Assembly: GCF_921293095.1 (NCBI RefSeq)
Contig: NC_060248.1
Coordinates: 135,420,972-135,484,971 of the forward strand
Direction: 5' to 3'
From: Ischnura elegans
Taxonomy: Eukaryota; Arthropoda; Insecta; Odonata; Coenagrionidae
Length of the DNA stretch: 64,000 nucleotides
The position numbers and the translations under genes were made by a program. Shown piece by piece: positions 36,601 to 47,805 of this stretch (position 1 is its first letter; the number at the start of each line of letters is the position of its first letter). The notes under the pieces were generated by a model, which was not told where the DNA came from, made no database searches, and saw only the letters and a list, made by a program, of their open reading frames with translations.

Positions 36601-37103
36601 CATCTGTCTCTTCCGCCGTCGCAGCAGCGCTCCTCGTCCCGCCTGTGACGTCGTCCTCCTCCTCCTCCTCATCCGCGCCCCGCCTCGGACCCTGCAGGCT
36701 CCGGTATCCCTCGTCGCCGCTGCTCTCGCAGGACGCCGCCGCCGCCGCCGGCGCCGTGGGGGGCGCCACGATGCGCGGCGTCGGCTCTGGCGTCCGGCTC
36801 TTCTCGCGTCCCGGTGGCGTGGTGCGGGCGGGCGAGCGACGCGCGGGGGAGCGGCGCGAGTCGGGTGCGGTCGCGGCGCCCGCTTGGAGGTGGTAGGGGG
36901 ATCGGCTGCGGCTCCTCTTGGAGCGGGGGCGGCCCTCGTCGCGGCCCCGCTCCGCCTCCGGCCCCGCCAGGCTCCTGCGGGGGCCGGGCTGCCCCGCGAC
37001 GCAAGGCGACAGGCCACCGACGGCACCGCCGCTGCTGCCCCCGACGCCGCTACCCACGCTGGATGTGGAGGAGCGGCGGGTGCGCGGCGGCGAAGCCGGA
37101 CTC
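36601..37103 (-). CDS. pigs: GAS2-like protein, disordered Ser/Arg/Pro-rich exon
   Basis: A 503-bp exon between the acceptor TTTTCCTGCAG and the donor GTGAGA, entering in phase 2 and leaving in phase 1. It encodes about 168 residues of low complexity: a Ser/Gly-rich start, an SRSRSPYHL segment, repeated RRSPARRSPAR basic-proline motifs, TPEPTP, a SSGDEGYRSL block and an acidic run of glutamates and aspartates. Basic Ser/Pro-rich tails are usual in GAS2L proteins, where they add microtubule affinity and phosphosites. The exon is strongly GC-rich against an AT-rich intron background. The reading frame stays open past the donor to 36524; the splice is preferred because it gives phase 1, matching the exon at 14714-15134. 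Read-through to the stop near 36524 would give an alternative shorter C-terminus. Confidence 0.78.
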
Positions 37104-38461
37104 CTGCAGGAAAACAAAAGACGATCAGAAAGGGCGGCGGATTATTCCGAACATCAGAGATCACAGCGTGCGCGGGGACATTCTGCCCGAAGTGGATGTG
37201 GGTCATAGTTAGCAGGCGTTTGGCAGAGTCCTCTAGGTTGTACTCTCGACACTAACATTCCGTCAGCAAGTGAAGTCGTCGCATGTTACGCTTCCAATTC
37301 GGGAAAGGCTGTGTCCACCATTGTTGGGCTCTAGAGTCGAATGGAGAAATCGGCATATTTAATGCTTAAAAAAAAAGAGTTATTGAACGCATGAAGATCG
37401 TTGAGCATTTAAGAGGATTTCAGTTGCTTGTAAGAACCAAAATACAAACATCTGAAGCGTGACAACTAAGGAATCGTCGGAAATAAAGTGATAAAATATT
37501 TATCGATTTATTGAAAACGTTTACTGCTGACGAACTGTCCATTTCTAAAAATTTTTATCGGAAAATAAATAAACTGCGCACATCTCGACGCATAGGCATC
37601 ATCACATGTAGTACTCCATTAGAGATGTGCCAAACGATGGCGGGTTCGTCGACTCCACTTCGTATTTCTTATGAGGCAACACTCAGGACTCCCGATAGAT
37701 CTCCTTTCGGACCATGGTCAATGGAAGGAACACCAGGTCTTAATTGCCCAATACCCTGCCCTGATTCCAAAAATATTATGGCCCGCCATTTGTTATAAAG
37801 TTAACTGTTACTGAGGCCCGTTACAATTTTCTGGTGCTTCAGCCATCTCTGGGATAACAAAATAAAGGCAACGACGGTCTAATTTCGGCGATAGACTCCT
37901 TCCATCTATCTTCCACCGTTGAGACTCTCCGCAAATGCAACTGCCTTTGTTTAATTTCTGCAGTTAAATGACCTTACTAAGTCTCGCAGTATAATCTTTG
38001 TTCGAATCAACCCTGAAGATATGGTATTCTGAATCTGTTTTCTAAGACTCTTCTAAGAATCTTCTCGGTGACTTATTCCTAATCATTGTATACTATTCCG
38101 GATAGGTCCTTTAATGAAGTTATAGTTAAAGAATGTTTCGAAATTTTGTGGCTAAATCCTAGAAGTCAAAATGGAACATATGCATTGAGTAACATTCTAT
38201 TAATTCTAATGGAATGTAAACTCTCTGTACTTATGGTATCTATGTTTATTTGTGTTGAATTTTTTACGTAGGTTTGTCGCACCATCAAATATTCTATACG
38301 TAGCCTTGAGTATGGATTCGACACGAGTCCGACACGTTGGCTATGAATATTCACTTCATTTAAGAACATGTACTCGCTCTCCGGAATAGTGTAAGTGGTC
38401 AAAAACAAGGAGTCTGTATTTATGACGTCAACTTGTTAATATTTCGAGTAGCTCTGCTCAC
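37104..38461. other. intron sequence, nothing recognised
   Basis: 1358-bp GAS2-like intron; no repeat or ORF of note. Confidence 0.45.
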
Positions 38462-38546
38462 CTGTCGTAATGTACAATGGCGGATCCCAATTCAATGGCT
38501 GGTGTGTTCCTGAGGACGAGTCTAGAAGACAGGGCGCTGCGATGAG
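38462..38546 (-). CDS. pigs: GAS2-like protein, linker exon after GAS2 domain
   Basis: An 85-bp exon between the acceptor TTTCATTTCAG and the donor GTGAGC. It enters in phase 1 and leaves in phase 2, which fits both neighbours. The peptide (about 28 residues, beginning HRSALSSRLVLRNTPAIELG) directly follows the GAS2 domain. It was too short to stand out as an ORF and was identified from the splice sites and from the frame demanded by the flanking exons. No separate domain is recognised. Confidence 0.72.
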
Positions 38547-39002
38547 CTGAAATGAAAAGATAAATCCACGTTAAAAATTAATCGGAGATGACGGTGAAGC
38601 GGTTGCCACTACCCGCGTGAAGCGATTTCAACGATCACGATATTCACTATACTTGAGCACTAGGCTCTTTCCAGAACAATCGCCTCGAAAGTGAGATGGC
38701 GCGCGGCTGATCTTCATTTGAATACTTTTCCCGATTCGTCCGCAAGTGAATTGGTGGGGAGCCCCTCTTGTAATGAGAGGCCGATAAAGAAAATAACGGA
38801 CAAATGAATACGTAAGGATTTGTCTCAGTCGAGCGCTGGAAAGGAAAACGTTACAATAAACACACGCCAAAATGCACATATCAATTGATATGAGGCTGAA
38901 ATTCAGACGAAAAACATGCCGAAATCTCATTTTTCACGGTAATCGATCAAATGGATGCAAAAACTGATTATGGATACGAATATATCTCACGGGATTACCG
39001 TA

Positions 39003-40058
39003 TAGTGGGGTATATGGACCACTGAAACAGTTCCGTGCTTATCCTCTCCTCATAGTAAGCGGATTACTCTGGAATTACTTCAAGAGCAGGCACTATATTG
39101 TGGTGTGAGCACCATCAAGAGTGGTATCGTGATATGTGGCACGTTTAAGTTAAAATTCAAATTGATGTAAAACACGGTATTTCACCTAATTGAAGAATAT
39201 GTGAAGCAACTTATGTTTTGTCTAACTATCTTAGAGATGTCATCACCTGCCAATTGCATGAATCGAATCAGTACATTTTTAAGGTTATGTTGATTCTTTT
39301 ATCATGCTATATAAACTTCAGTCGCTTTAAAATTCTCCTGTAAATATAAATGTTTGTTTTTGTATGTTAAAGTGGACCACCATGGTTCGTACCAACATGA
39401 AGAAGTCCGGACAATCTGTGTGTCACAAGTAGGCTGAGGAAGATTTGAAATGTGAACAGATTAAAAGTGGCAGAATGTAAATTAGGAAGGCTACGGAGAT
39501 TTTTGGCAGGATTCCTTCGAACAACAATCCGTCCTAGTGTGAAGAATATAAATCCTCTGAAACATGACAGACAAACCGCCCTCTCAGAAAGAAAAGAAAG
39601 GCGGTTGAGTGGTGATTCTCCAATTAAAATTTAACCCTCATGGTTGAGGGTTTGATTGTATGCTGCTGCTCTAACACACAAAGTGATGCTTGTGATTGTG
39701 TCTATACAAGCGTGACTAGAAAAAGAAGATGATGAAGAAAACGATATAAAAATTAAAGGCCGTAGCGAGAAAGTCTTTCTCTCTCGTCATCCTGAAATCA
39801 CTGCAAGCTTTCGAGAGAATAAAAAAAGCAGAGGCCAGGTTTATTTTGATACCATAAACAGTCAATTTAAAAATCTCGAAGTTTCCTGACAGATGTTCCG
39901 CCTGAAAATATTGATAATTATGATGATGTAAACAGTATTTTTCAGTGTAACATGCATGAAAACTTTATAGGAACAAATATTGGTGGTTCACTTTACATTA
40001 TTACCATTAGAAACAGACCCTAGGCACCAAATAGAATAGTGGTCCATTTACTCCAACT
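39003..40058 (+). mobile_element. pogo-like DNA element, about 1.06 kb
   Basis: The left end reads TAGTGGGGTATATGGACCAC (from 39003, after TA); the right end at 40037-40058 is its imperfect inverted copy (TAGTGGTCCATTTACTCCAA). These GGGGTATATGGACCAC termini and TA target fit pogo/Tigger elements. A transposase remnant starts at 39382. At about 1 kb it is shorter than an autonomous element, so probably internally deleted as well as mutated. Confidence 0.6.
39382..39634 (+). pseudogene. pogo/jerky-type transposase, N-terminal HTH relic
   Basis: From ATG 39382: MVRTNMKKSGQS, a TAG, then AEEDLKCEQIKSGRM, a TAA, then IRKATEIFGRIPSNN, which fits a psq-type helix-turn-helix (the ...I.SG.+SIRKA...FGIP pattern) of CENP-B/pogo transposases. 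In another frame DRQTALSERKERRLSG follows, as in the linker of these proteins. Stops and frameshifts show it is dead. Confidence 0.6.
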
Positions 40059-40711
40059 TGTGGGGTAATGCTTATCCTGCTGGGTAGACAAAACCCTTGA
40101 CACGGTCTGGTAAAACAATGTAAAAAGGATTCTAGTCTTACCTATGCTCTTGGTGAAAAACTTTTTTCTGGGGGGTATACGTAAGTTCATCCAGTGCGCG
40201 ATGCACAGAAATAATAGTTTCCATTGTTTGCAGTTATATATGTATACCATGATCAGACCTGCTTTGTTCTTTTACCTAAAAATCCAGCCATGTGAATTCC
40301 CAGTTCCAATTTTCCCACTTGTCTGGATACTATACTTTCTTAGCAACACCGGGTGGCCCGCTAGTAATCAATAAATTTCAAATTACATCTCTATCACAAA
40401 TTATGAATATTAGAAAAAAAACATTATCAGCCTCTTAGTTCAACGGAGTGTACGATATTTTTTAGTAAATCTATCTTTAGCCAAAACAAACAAACTGGGT
40501 TGTTTAGCCACGCGTTATATATACCATAAATCCTACTTACGACCACTCACTCATACAAATCCCTAAAAGTGGCCCTCTCTAAAATTGTTTGAAATTTTTA
40601 ATTTTAATTTTAATTTTTTAATTTTATTCTCAAACCACCGGATACAGCTCTTAAAGGCCATTTTACACCGGAGTATTCAACAAATGTAAAAAGTAAACGT
40701 ACACAAACAAC

Positions 40712-40807
40712 CATGCCCTGGACCGGGGAAACCTTCCCAGGCGGGACTCGAACCCGCGACCTCTTGTTTGGCAGGCGAGAAAGTTACCCCGCCGCCACCG
40801 AGGCCGG
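40712..40807 (-). repeat. tRNA-Gly(GCC)-like SINE head
   Basis: The minus strand carries an A-box-like GGTGGCGGCGGGGTAAC, an anticodon-arm segment TTCTCGCCTGCCA as in tRNA-Gly-GCC, and a clear B box GGTCGCGGGTTCGAGTCCCG. The acceptor stem is not closed and the sequence continues past the tRNA part, so it is a SINE or tRNA pseudogene rather than a working tRNA. Confidence 0.6.
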
Positions 40808-41285
40808 CAAGGAAAAATGATGAAAACACTAAATTTTACATTATATACCCGTCTATTCTCTTAAAATTGAGTGTGGGAATTAGTTCAATAAATGGCCACC
40901 AAAATCTAACGGCGGCGCGGCGATCAAATACAAACAAAACATCTTAGCAACATATTTGTTTATGCACAAGTGATGGGGAAAAACTTTCCGTAATCGATTA
41001 ATTGTATCATATGATAAAATTCAAGCATAATCGATTCAGGGAAACAATGGGGCCGAAATAATCAATTACGCAGAGAATCGGTGAATAATCAAATACTATA
41101 TACAAACTAGCCAGCGCACGATTATTGAGACGATTATGCACCGATTATCATCATACGATTATGGGGCGATTATTTGGGCAAAATAATCGTGTGCTGAAGG
41201 TCAGGCGCTCCCGATTCTTTTGTCCATTATCGTCAACAATGACGCTGTGATTCTGTGGGTAAAGAGATAATGTGATTCTGTCCTG

Positions 41286-42865
41286 GGGCCGTATTCTGTA
41301 ACTCCAAACCGATCGGTGCGGCACCGATTCGTCGGGTGCGACGTCACACCGACTCCCGGTAAGAAGTCGTGCGATTCTGTACGAACCCGATCGGTGCGGC
41401 ACCGACGTGAGGGCGAGAGATCGTCGGTAGCCGTACCGACAGCAAAAAGGTGTCGGTACGGCCACCGACTAGTGGGGCTAGTGGGTTTCATCAACTCCCC
41501 GGTGCGCATTGAACGTTTTATTTTGTTTTTATCTCATCACCGAGTAAATAATGAGGTTTGCTGCAATGTTATCTTTTTCTGCCCCTTCGAATAGGCCACT
41601 ATAATTCACTGTGTCAACATCTATATTGATTATCTTGACATAAATATAAGATATTGGTTAATAAACATGAGGTTTGCCACTATATAATGACTTTCTCTCA
41701 TTTATGTTACCACTTTCACTCGCTTGTAATAGGATTTCTTTCACTCTATCATCATTTATTTGCTCCTTTGACATAAAAAAGATATTTTTGATTAAATATG
41801 AGTTTTGCCGCAATGTTATCACTTTATCTCACTCTGAATAGGCAACTATTATTTCACTCAATCATCATTTGGCGTTTCTCTTGACATAGAAATAAGATCT
41901 TTTTATTTAAGTATGAAGTTTCCCGTAACGGTATTAGTTTCTTTCATTTGTAATAGGCAACTATATTTCATTTTATCGTTAGCCATTGATTCCCTTGACG
42001 ATAAAAGAAGATATTTGTTAATAAGTATGAGGTCTGCCGCTATATTAGCAGTCTCTCTCACTTGGAATGCGCAACTTAAACATATGTATTTCACCCAATC
42101 ACAGTTTCTTTACTTCCTCGTCATTACACTTCTTTTAATTACACCCAGTTCCATATTTTATAACAATTTCCTAACTTGTTCCTCTAATATGACATTTACA
42201 TTTGCTTTTGAATCCTACGTTCACGTTCCATGGTATGTTATTTTCGTCTGCTACGGTGCCAATGGCATAACCTTCCGTTGATAACATTTAGACGGAACTT
42301 ACTAATTGACAACTATATTACCAAATCATGAATAAATAGCAATATACGGAACCAATATTTAAAAAAAGAAACTACGATCTCAAGGATAGTTTCAATAATT
42401 CATTCCAGCAACAACAATCTACATCACATACAAACTTTATTGTGATGTTGTAATATTGTTTCCTTCGATTATGTAGGCATAGCATTACTACCACACATGA
42501 TATAAGCATTGTTTACAAATAATCCAATATCGATTATCTTAATCTGACAATAACTCGTAATTTCCGCAAATAAAATGATTTAAAATGACGACAACAAAGT
42601 GTGCCAATGAGTCTTCACTTGTTTTTACCCTTCTTTCATTGGTGGAGACACGTTAGATGACTTCTAACTTCGGATATATTCGGATTTTCCCTGTTTGAGA
42701 AGGAGGGGGAACCGTACCGACTGGTTTGATACCGACGACCATACTGAATCGCTGAATTAGCCGTCGTCGGTATGGAAACCGTCGTCGGTACGGAATGATG
42801 TGCTGTCGGTGGGCTGGGAAGGGAAACCGACCGGTGCGGTACCGACGAAATACAGAATACGGCCC
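41286..42865. mobile_element. Harbinger-like element nested in the hAT, 1580 bp
   Basis: 15-bp inverted ends (GGGCCGTATTCTGTA) at 41286-41300 and 42851-42865, flanked by CTG on both sides (41283-41285, 42866-42868), a 3-bp target duplication. Both sub-terminal regions contain several CGGTGCGGCACCGA-like GC-rich palindromes, while the core is AT-rich and built largely of a tandem repeat (41550-42120). No transposase is seen. Superfamily is inferred from TIR style and duplication length. Confidence 0.7.
41550..42120 (+). repeat. diverged tandem repeat, about 114-bp unit, four to five copies
   Basis: Copies start with TTGACATAAA-like blocks at 41635, 41768, 41881 and 41995, followed by ATGAGGTTTGCCGC, a CTCTCAC stretch, AATAGGCAACTA and TTTCACTCAATCATC; a partial copy precedes 41635. 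The units are clearly diverged. The short ORFs here (41903-42094, 41913-42281) are by-products. Confidence 0.7.
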
Positions 42866-43699
42866 CTGAATCGCTACCGTGCGCTACCGATTATTTCAGT
42901 GTGAAGAAGCGATTCTTATTGTGGCGTGGTAGACTAATCGTCTCGTAGGCACGCTAAAGACCTAAAGATATCGGCGCGCTAATTTTTCATGATTTCTCCT
43001 TTCAACAATAGATATTTTCTCCCATCAAAAATTTAGAATTCGTTTTATTGCTAATGATTGTTTTCAAAATTTCCAATTACCAATTACGATATAAGGATAG
43101 ATTCTCATGAAAAGTATATGCTCGCTTTCATTTCTCGCAAGTGAGCACGCTTCTTATTCCCGCCGATTATATTCAAATAATCGATTATGCAAAATAATCG
43201 GATGCCCATAATCGATTCAATAATCGCAATAATCGAAAGCAAATAATCGATTACTACGTATAATCGATTATTTTTGCCCATCTCTATTATGCACACAAGA
43301 GGAGCTAAATTGGAAAAGAAGATAAAGGAATTAACCCTTTCTAACCCAGAGTTACTTCGGGGAGAAATCAAATTTCAAGATTTTTCATTTTGAAAACTTG
43401 AAATTTTTCCATCAAATCATTTTTATCATGGTAGATAAATATTTCATCATAAAAATTTACACCACAAAATAGTGTCTAGTTTTGATATTCCCCAAATAGG
43501 GCTGAAAATTTATACATTTTTGATGCTGCTTAGAAGCAACATTGGGTTATTAAGGGTTTACACGAAAAGATGATAAAGATAAGGTAGGATATTTACTAAT
43601 TAATTTTTGAAAAGTCAATCTTTTAATGGCTTCTTTTCACATGAACAATAATTTGATTACATCAAAGCGTCTTCAAACGAAAAGAGGAGAAATATAAGG

Positions 43700-44127
43700 T
43701 AAACAAACCTTCCTTAAAAGAAGATAGGTAAAAATGATTTTTTTTCATTGTTTGTGATGGTGGAAACGTTTTCTTTTTTAGCTACTATCCTTTTTTATGT
43801 GCAATGTTATCCGTGAGCATCAAAAGCAATGTATAAAAGAATATGGAGGATAAGTGCAATTATAAAATCGAAAGTGTGGTTGTTATTAATGCCATAGTTA
43901 ACAAGTGCACATAATGTATTTCCTGTCACGTTGCCGATTCACGATTGAAGTGGAAAGATATATAAACAGCCCTTTCTTAAAAGATAGGTAGGTAAAAATG
44001 ATTTTTAGCGTTTAATTTTTCTTTACATTCTTTTTCTGTTTCAATTTTTTTAAATGTGCAATTTTATCCGTGAGCCGGTGCATCAGAGGCAGTGAATGAT
44101 GGAATATGAAGGAAAAGTGCAATTATA
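43700..44127 (+). repeat. two-copy direct repeat, about 263-bp offset
   Basis: 43700-43863 and 43962-44127 share in order ATAGGTA..AAAAATGATTTTT, ATGTGCAAT.TTATCCGTGAG and AAGTGCAATTATA. Non-coding, AT-rich; a tandem duplication with a diverged spacer. Confidence 0.55.
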
Positions 44128-44419
44128 GGTATTTCTCATTCAATTATTTGTCTCACGAAAATCACGTTTGATTGAGTGACTAAGTTATTGAGCAGTAAAT
44201 ATCTTCTAAATCATGACATTTCTAACATCCTGTTCATCAAAAGTTGTCATCTGCTACTCACCAGATGATTTTATTGCGCATTGTATTGGATATTAAAGCT
44301 GTTTGGGGATGCTTGTGTATCCTGACTCATTCAAAACTTTAAATAGAGGTATTCCTGAAGTGGTATCATTCGCGATCATGATAAATAATCTTTCGATAAA
44401 ATTCGTCATACTAGGCCTA

Positions 44420-44695
44420 TTTCATGCTAAGGATCTCCACTTTGCGGATTTTGAGGGGGGCCGAAGGCCCTTTGCTCGATGGGGGGGCAGAACCTCCCTC
44501 ATCAAGCAAAAGCGAGTATTCCACGTATAATTGTCCGTATGAAGAACACGGTGTGCCTCAAAGCCAAAAAAAGACATCTTTTTTACCTTGAGATTTGTCA
44601 TTGCGAATGCCAATCTTATTGGAAATTGAACCCGTTTGCATTCAATTGGCACATCTGTCGGAATAATAGGGATTCGTGGTAGTAATAAATATCTT
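44420..44695 (-). pseudogene. Helitron Rep/helicase, C-terminal relic
   Basis: Minus strand reads RIPIIPTDVPIECKRVQFPI and on to RLAFAMT, then in another frame KSQG, then SYGQLYVEYS. These correspond to the late motifs of Helitron PIF1-like helicases (QFP.RLAFAMTINKSQGQ and SHGQLYVA.SR). Frame changes and a missing stretch after FAMT show decay. Neither Helitron terminus was identified. Confidence 0.55.
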
Positions 44696-45049
44696 TTGAA
44701 CATGCCATTCATAATTTATGGTGCAAGAAAGAGATTGATTTCAAACGATATAAACAATACTGACGGTCGTCAAGGGGACCGTAGGCCGAAAACGCTAAAA
44801 TTTCAGCTTTTTTGTATGTTTTTTTCCTAAATTCACCGTAAGTCACGTGGAAAACGAAATCTGTCTGAAAGGTGAAAGGGGGGGAAATAAAAAAAGGTCT
44901 GCAGGCATTAATAACGAACTTTACTTGAATTTCTAATGGAAATGGGTTCGGGTTCATTCCAGAGCCTCATGGGCCCTCCGGAGTAATATTCTCACCGTTT
45001 AATCCTTCCCTGACATTATAAAAACATTTTAAAACACAAATTATCCAAA

Positions 45050-45120
45050 TCGGTCTAGCTGTTCTCGAGTTTTAGCGAGACTAACGGACAGCTATTCATT
45101 TTTATTATATAGATAGATAT
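45050..45120 (+). repeat. interspersed-repeat tail
   Basis: AATCGGTCTAGCTGTTCTCG followed by a GCGAGACTAACGGACAGC block and a (TATAGA)n-type tail. This looks like a retroelement 3' end common in arthropod genomes (from memory; not checked), but the parent element was not identified. Confidence 0.35.
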
Positions 45121-45626
45121 AGATTATTTATCACAAGAAACCAATTATACGTAAATTTCCATTTTAGTTATTGACCTGTAATTCAATACTAATACAATAC
45201 CGGTAATTCAACACTTTTTTGTGTTTCTACACCTTTTTCATCAATTTTGAAAATTATAAAATTGCAATAATACGCCAGTTTGGATACGATTTTTCCAACT
45301 TTTTAAAATAATGAGAATAAATTGTAACCTATCATCATTTATTCAATGAACTTCGTAAAAAAGTTGCCCCAAAGTGACTTGTCATGAGGATCACAGGTGG
45401 TTAACGATGTGGTCCTGTGGAAGAATGATGGAAATAAAATGTAGATATGGTGTTAATGATGCAAAAGTAGAAGAATGAGAATTCTGTGAAGAGTAGGAGG
45501 GAAGGAAAGTCTTTTGAAAACCTACTTGGGCAGAAGAGGGAATCGGCCACGCGATGTTAGGAGGGAATAAGGGCAGAGGTAGAGCAGATGCGGTCGTGGA
45601 GAGAGGAGCCGATGGATGCAACTCAC

Positions 45627-45720
45627 CCGTTCGACAGCGGCACGGGTCGTGCTTGTCCAGGTAGTGCGAGAGCGTGTCCCAGCCTCCGCCCACTCGAACC
45701 ATCACGTGCTTCCGGAGTAT
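45627..45720 (-). CDS. pigs: GAS2-like protein, exon encoding second half of GAS2 domain
   Basis: A 94-bp exon (31 codons plus one base). The acceptor is CTGATTGCAG and the donor GTGAGT. The peptide contains [17 protein letters not shown] and then DKHDPCRCR, the hallmark C-terminal block of GAS2 domains with its cysteine cluster. It starts in phase 0 and ends in phase 1. The intron before it (45721-54893) holds Penelope-like and SINE fragments and a possible cassette exon. The conserved residues are all present, so the domain should fold and bind microtubules. Confidence 0.88.
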
Positions 45721-46191
45721 CTGCAATCAGAGGAGAGAGAGACGAATCAGTGCACGATCAAATTCCGAGGACGAGCCGCTCGACCAGTCATCGCGCCGAG
45801 CTTGAGCTATCTCAACGCGAAATTTCCCGGGCTTACAGAGCAGACCCACGTCAGCACTTGATGAACTCTTTTCGGGCTCTACACCGGGTGAGTGAATGTA
45901 ATGCAGCCGCCGTTTCGGGTGGCGACTCGGTGACCATCCTCAATGCAGTTGCCACGAAAACTGTGACCTATAATAAAATAAGCTATGAGCGTGGCGATGT
46001 CTACGCGGGGGAGACAGGTCGAATGATTTAGACTTGACTGAAGGCACATTGAAGGGATTATCGATTTGGACAGGTGGAGATGGTTGGACATAGACTCCTC
46101 AGTCTGGACCATCGGATTAATTAAGAATCAGGATATGCCATCGATAGCTCTTGGAATTGAATCCTGAAAAGAATGCAGAAGGAAAGAGCGG

Positions 46192-46240
46192 GGCCAACAG
46201 TCTAACAATCGGAGCTCCACCAATTGTTAGACTGTTGGCC
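46192..46240. repeat. perfect 18-bp inverted repeat (hairpin)
   Basis: Arms 46192-46209 (GGCCAACAGTCTAACAAT) and 46223-46240 with a 13-base loop. In the intron between the two GAS2-domain exons. Confidence 0.75.
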
Positions 46241-47710
46241 AACCACCAGCGGACATTCTAGGTTCGTGGCGCCTGCCTTTGGGGATGGTGGGTTGCTACC
46301 AGAAACATCGATAGGAGTGAAGTCACTCACCACGTGTTGAGCCCGCGATGCGCTCATCACTGCAATTCGACGGGAGGCCGTCATTCGTCAGCATTTGCTT
46401 GCATCTCAATTTTTTAAAATTTGACCTCAGAATTTCATCACGACTGAAATAACTACAGATCGCTACACTGACTAATTTTGGCAAGAGTAGACTCTATATA
46501 CTCTTTCAATGTCAAAATTACACCTTCCAAAATCTTCTCGGGTACTCGACCGGGTCAAATTGTCATGGCCGACGAAACGTTTCGGTAGGTAGGTACTCGA
46601 CTCGTTACAGGCATCCGGGAATCGTACTCTAGTCGAGTACCGAAGAGTCGCGTCGACCGTGGATAACTTGACACGGTGGAGAACCAAGGAAACATTTATT
46701 CTGATTGTTCGACGGCAAAGCTTACGGTCATACTATCTTAAGTTTCAAACAAGCAATAGTTAAGGATCAAATGAAAAGACATCGGAAGTGACGCGTCCTG
46801 TTAAGCAGAGAGAGCAAATCATTTCAAAAGATTGGACTACCGTCCAATCGGGATGGAGTGCACGGGACGTGAAGCAGTTGAATGCGTGCATGTTCTTGTG
46901 CACGTGCCAAGGGTGAAGACGGCTGTACCGTGAACGTGGGTGTGCACGTCAGAAGGCGTGATCGTGATGTGTCATCTTTCAATCTTCTAGAGTGATTCGT
47001 GCCCAGTGAGTTCATTGAAGACAGAGAAATTAACAAAGTGTACTTTTAAAATGCGCCCTTTCGAACACGCTGAGATAATCTATGCCGGGCCACGGCTTTC
47101 ATTTGTTTGTCTAAAACTCTTCCCATGCGTGCTCGCAACTATATGAGCGGCGAAATGCGAATGAAACACTAATATCTAAAGGCAGGAACGAAGAAGAGGA
47201 AGAGAGGAAACGCATCCACATTCGCTCTCTTCATTTGTTTTAGTGTCGAGGAAAAGGTTTGGCTCGCCTTCGGCTCTTTATTTCCACAACGGTGACACGT
47301 CGCTGAAGAAATAATAAGACCGTTGCGTTTTGACACATTTCCCTTTCTAATTATACCGCTACACCAAAAATGTTAAGTTTAACTTTTTGTTGCATACCGA
47401 GCGGAAAGTGAAATTTAATTCCTGTAAAATCGCTTTTCGCGGGAGTTCACTGAACAAATTTAACACATAAACAGTCGACAACATTTTCAGGAAAACATCA
47501 CGCACAAATCACGCTCTGGTATTTTGTCATGCTGCTCACCAAGGAACTTACATGATCGTTGACAGGCCATTCATTAACAGAACCAATGTTCAATTAGTAG
47601 TTTCGACAAATATACTTTGCATAAATAGTATCATCCGTTTTTAAAGTAGGCTCATATTATCTTTCTTCACGAATTAGATTATTTATGATAAAAAAAATGA
47701 AATGAATCAA
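46241..47710. other. intron sequence, nothing recognised
   Basis: No repeat end or supported ORF seen. Confidence 0.4.
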
Positions 47711-47805
47711 CATTGAGCCCTGATGATGAGCGCCGCGACGGATCTTGAAAAATTGGCCGTTATGAAAGAATTAACCCGGTGGGAATCCCGAGAACCGTTT
47801 ATCCC
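47711..47805 (+). repeat. Penelope-like 3' terminal-repeat fragment
   Basis: AACATTGAGCCCTGATGATG, then a decayed hammerhead-like middle with GAAA at 47747-47750, then ACCCGGTGGGAATCCCGAGA. The same order occurs on the minus strand at 20015-19910. No coding part accompanies it. Confidence 0.55.

Larger units (their letters stand above)
40960..43294. mobile_element. hAT-type element interrupted by another transposon
   Basis: Element 40968-43286 flanked by identical TTATGCAC (40960-40967 and 43287-43294). Ends read inward as AAGTGATGGGGAAAAA and TAGAGATGGGCAAAAA. Both halves are packed with AATCGATTA-type motifs (for example 41003-41050 and 43160-43270). A 1580-bp Harbinger-like element (41286-42865) sits inside; without it the host element is about 740 bp and non-coding. 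Confidence 0.8.

Noticed and set aside
36412..37206. 264-codon minus-strand ORF overlapping the Ser/Arg-rich exon
   Set aside because: Wrong frame for the flanking exons; Arg/Pro-rich translation typical of an off-frame read of GC-rich DNA.
40712..40807. Functional tRNA-Gly gene
   Set aside because: B box is good, but the acceptor stem does not pair and the sequence continues beyond the tRNA; better as SINE.
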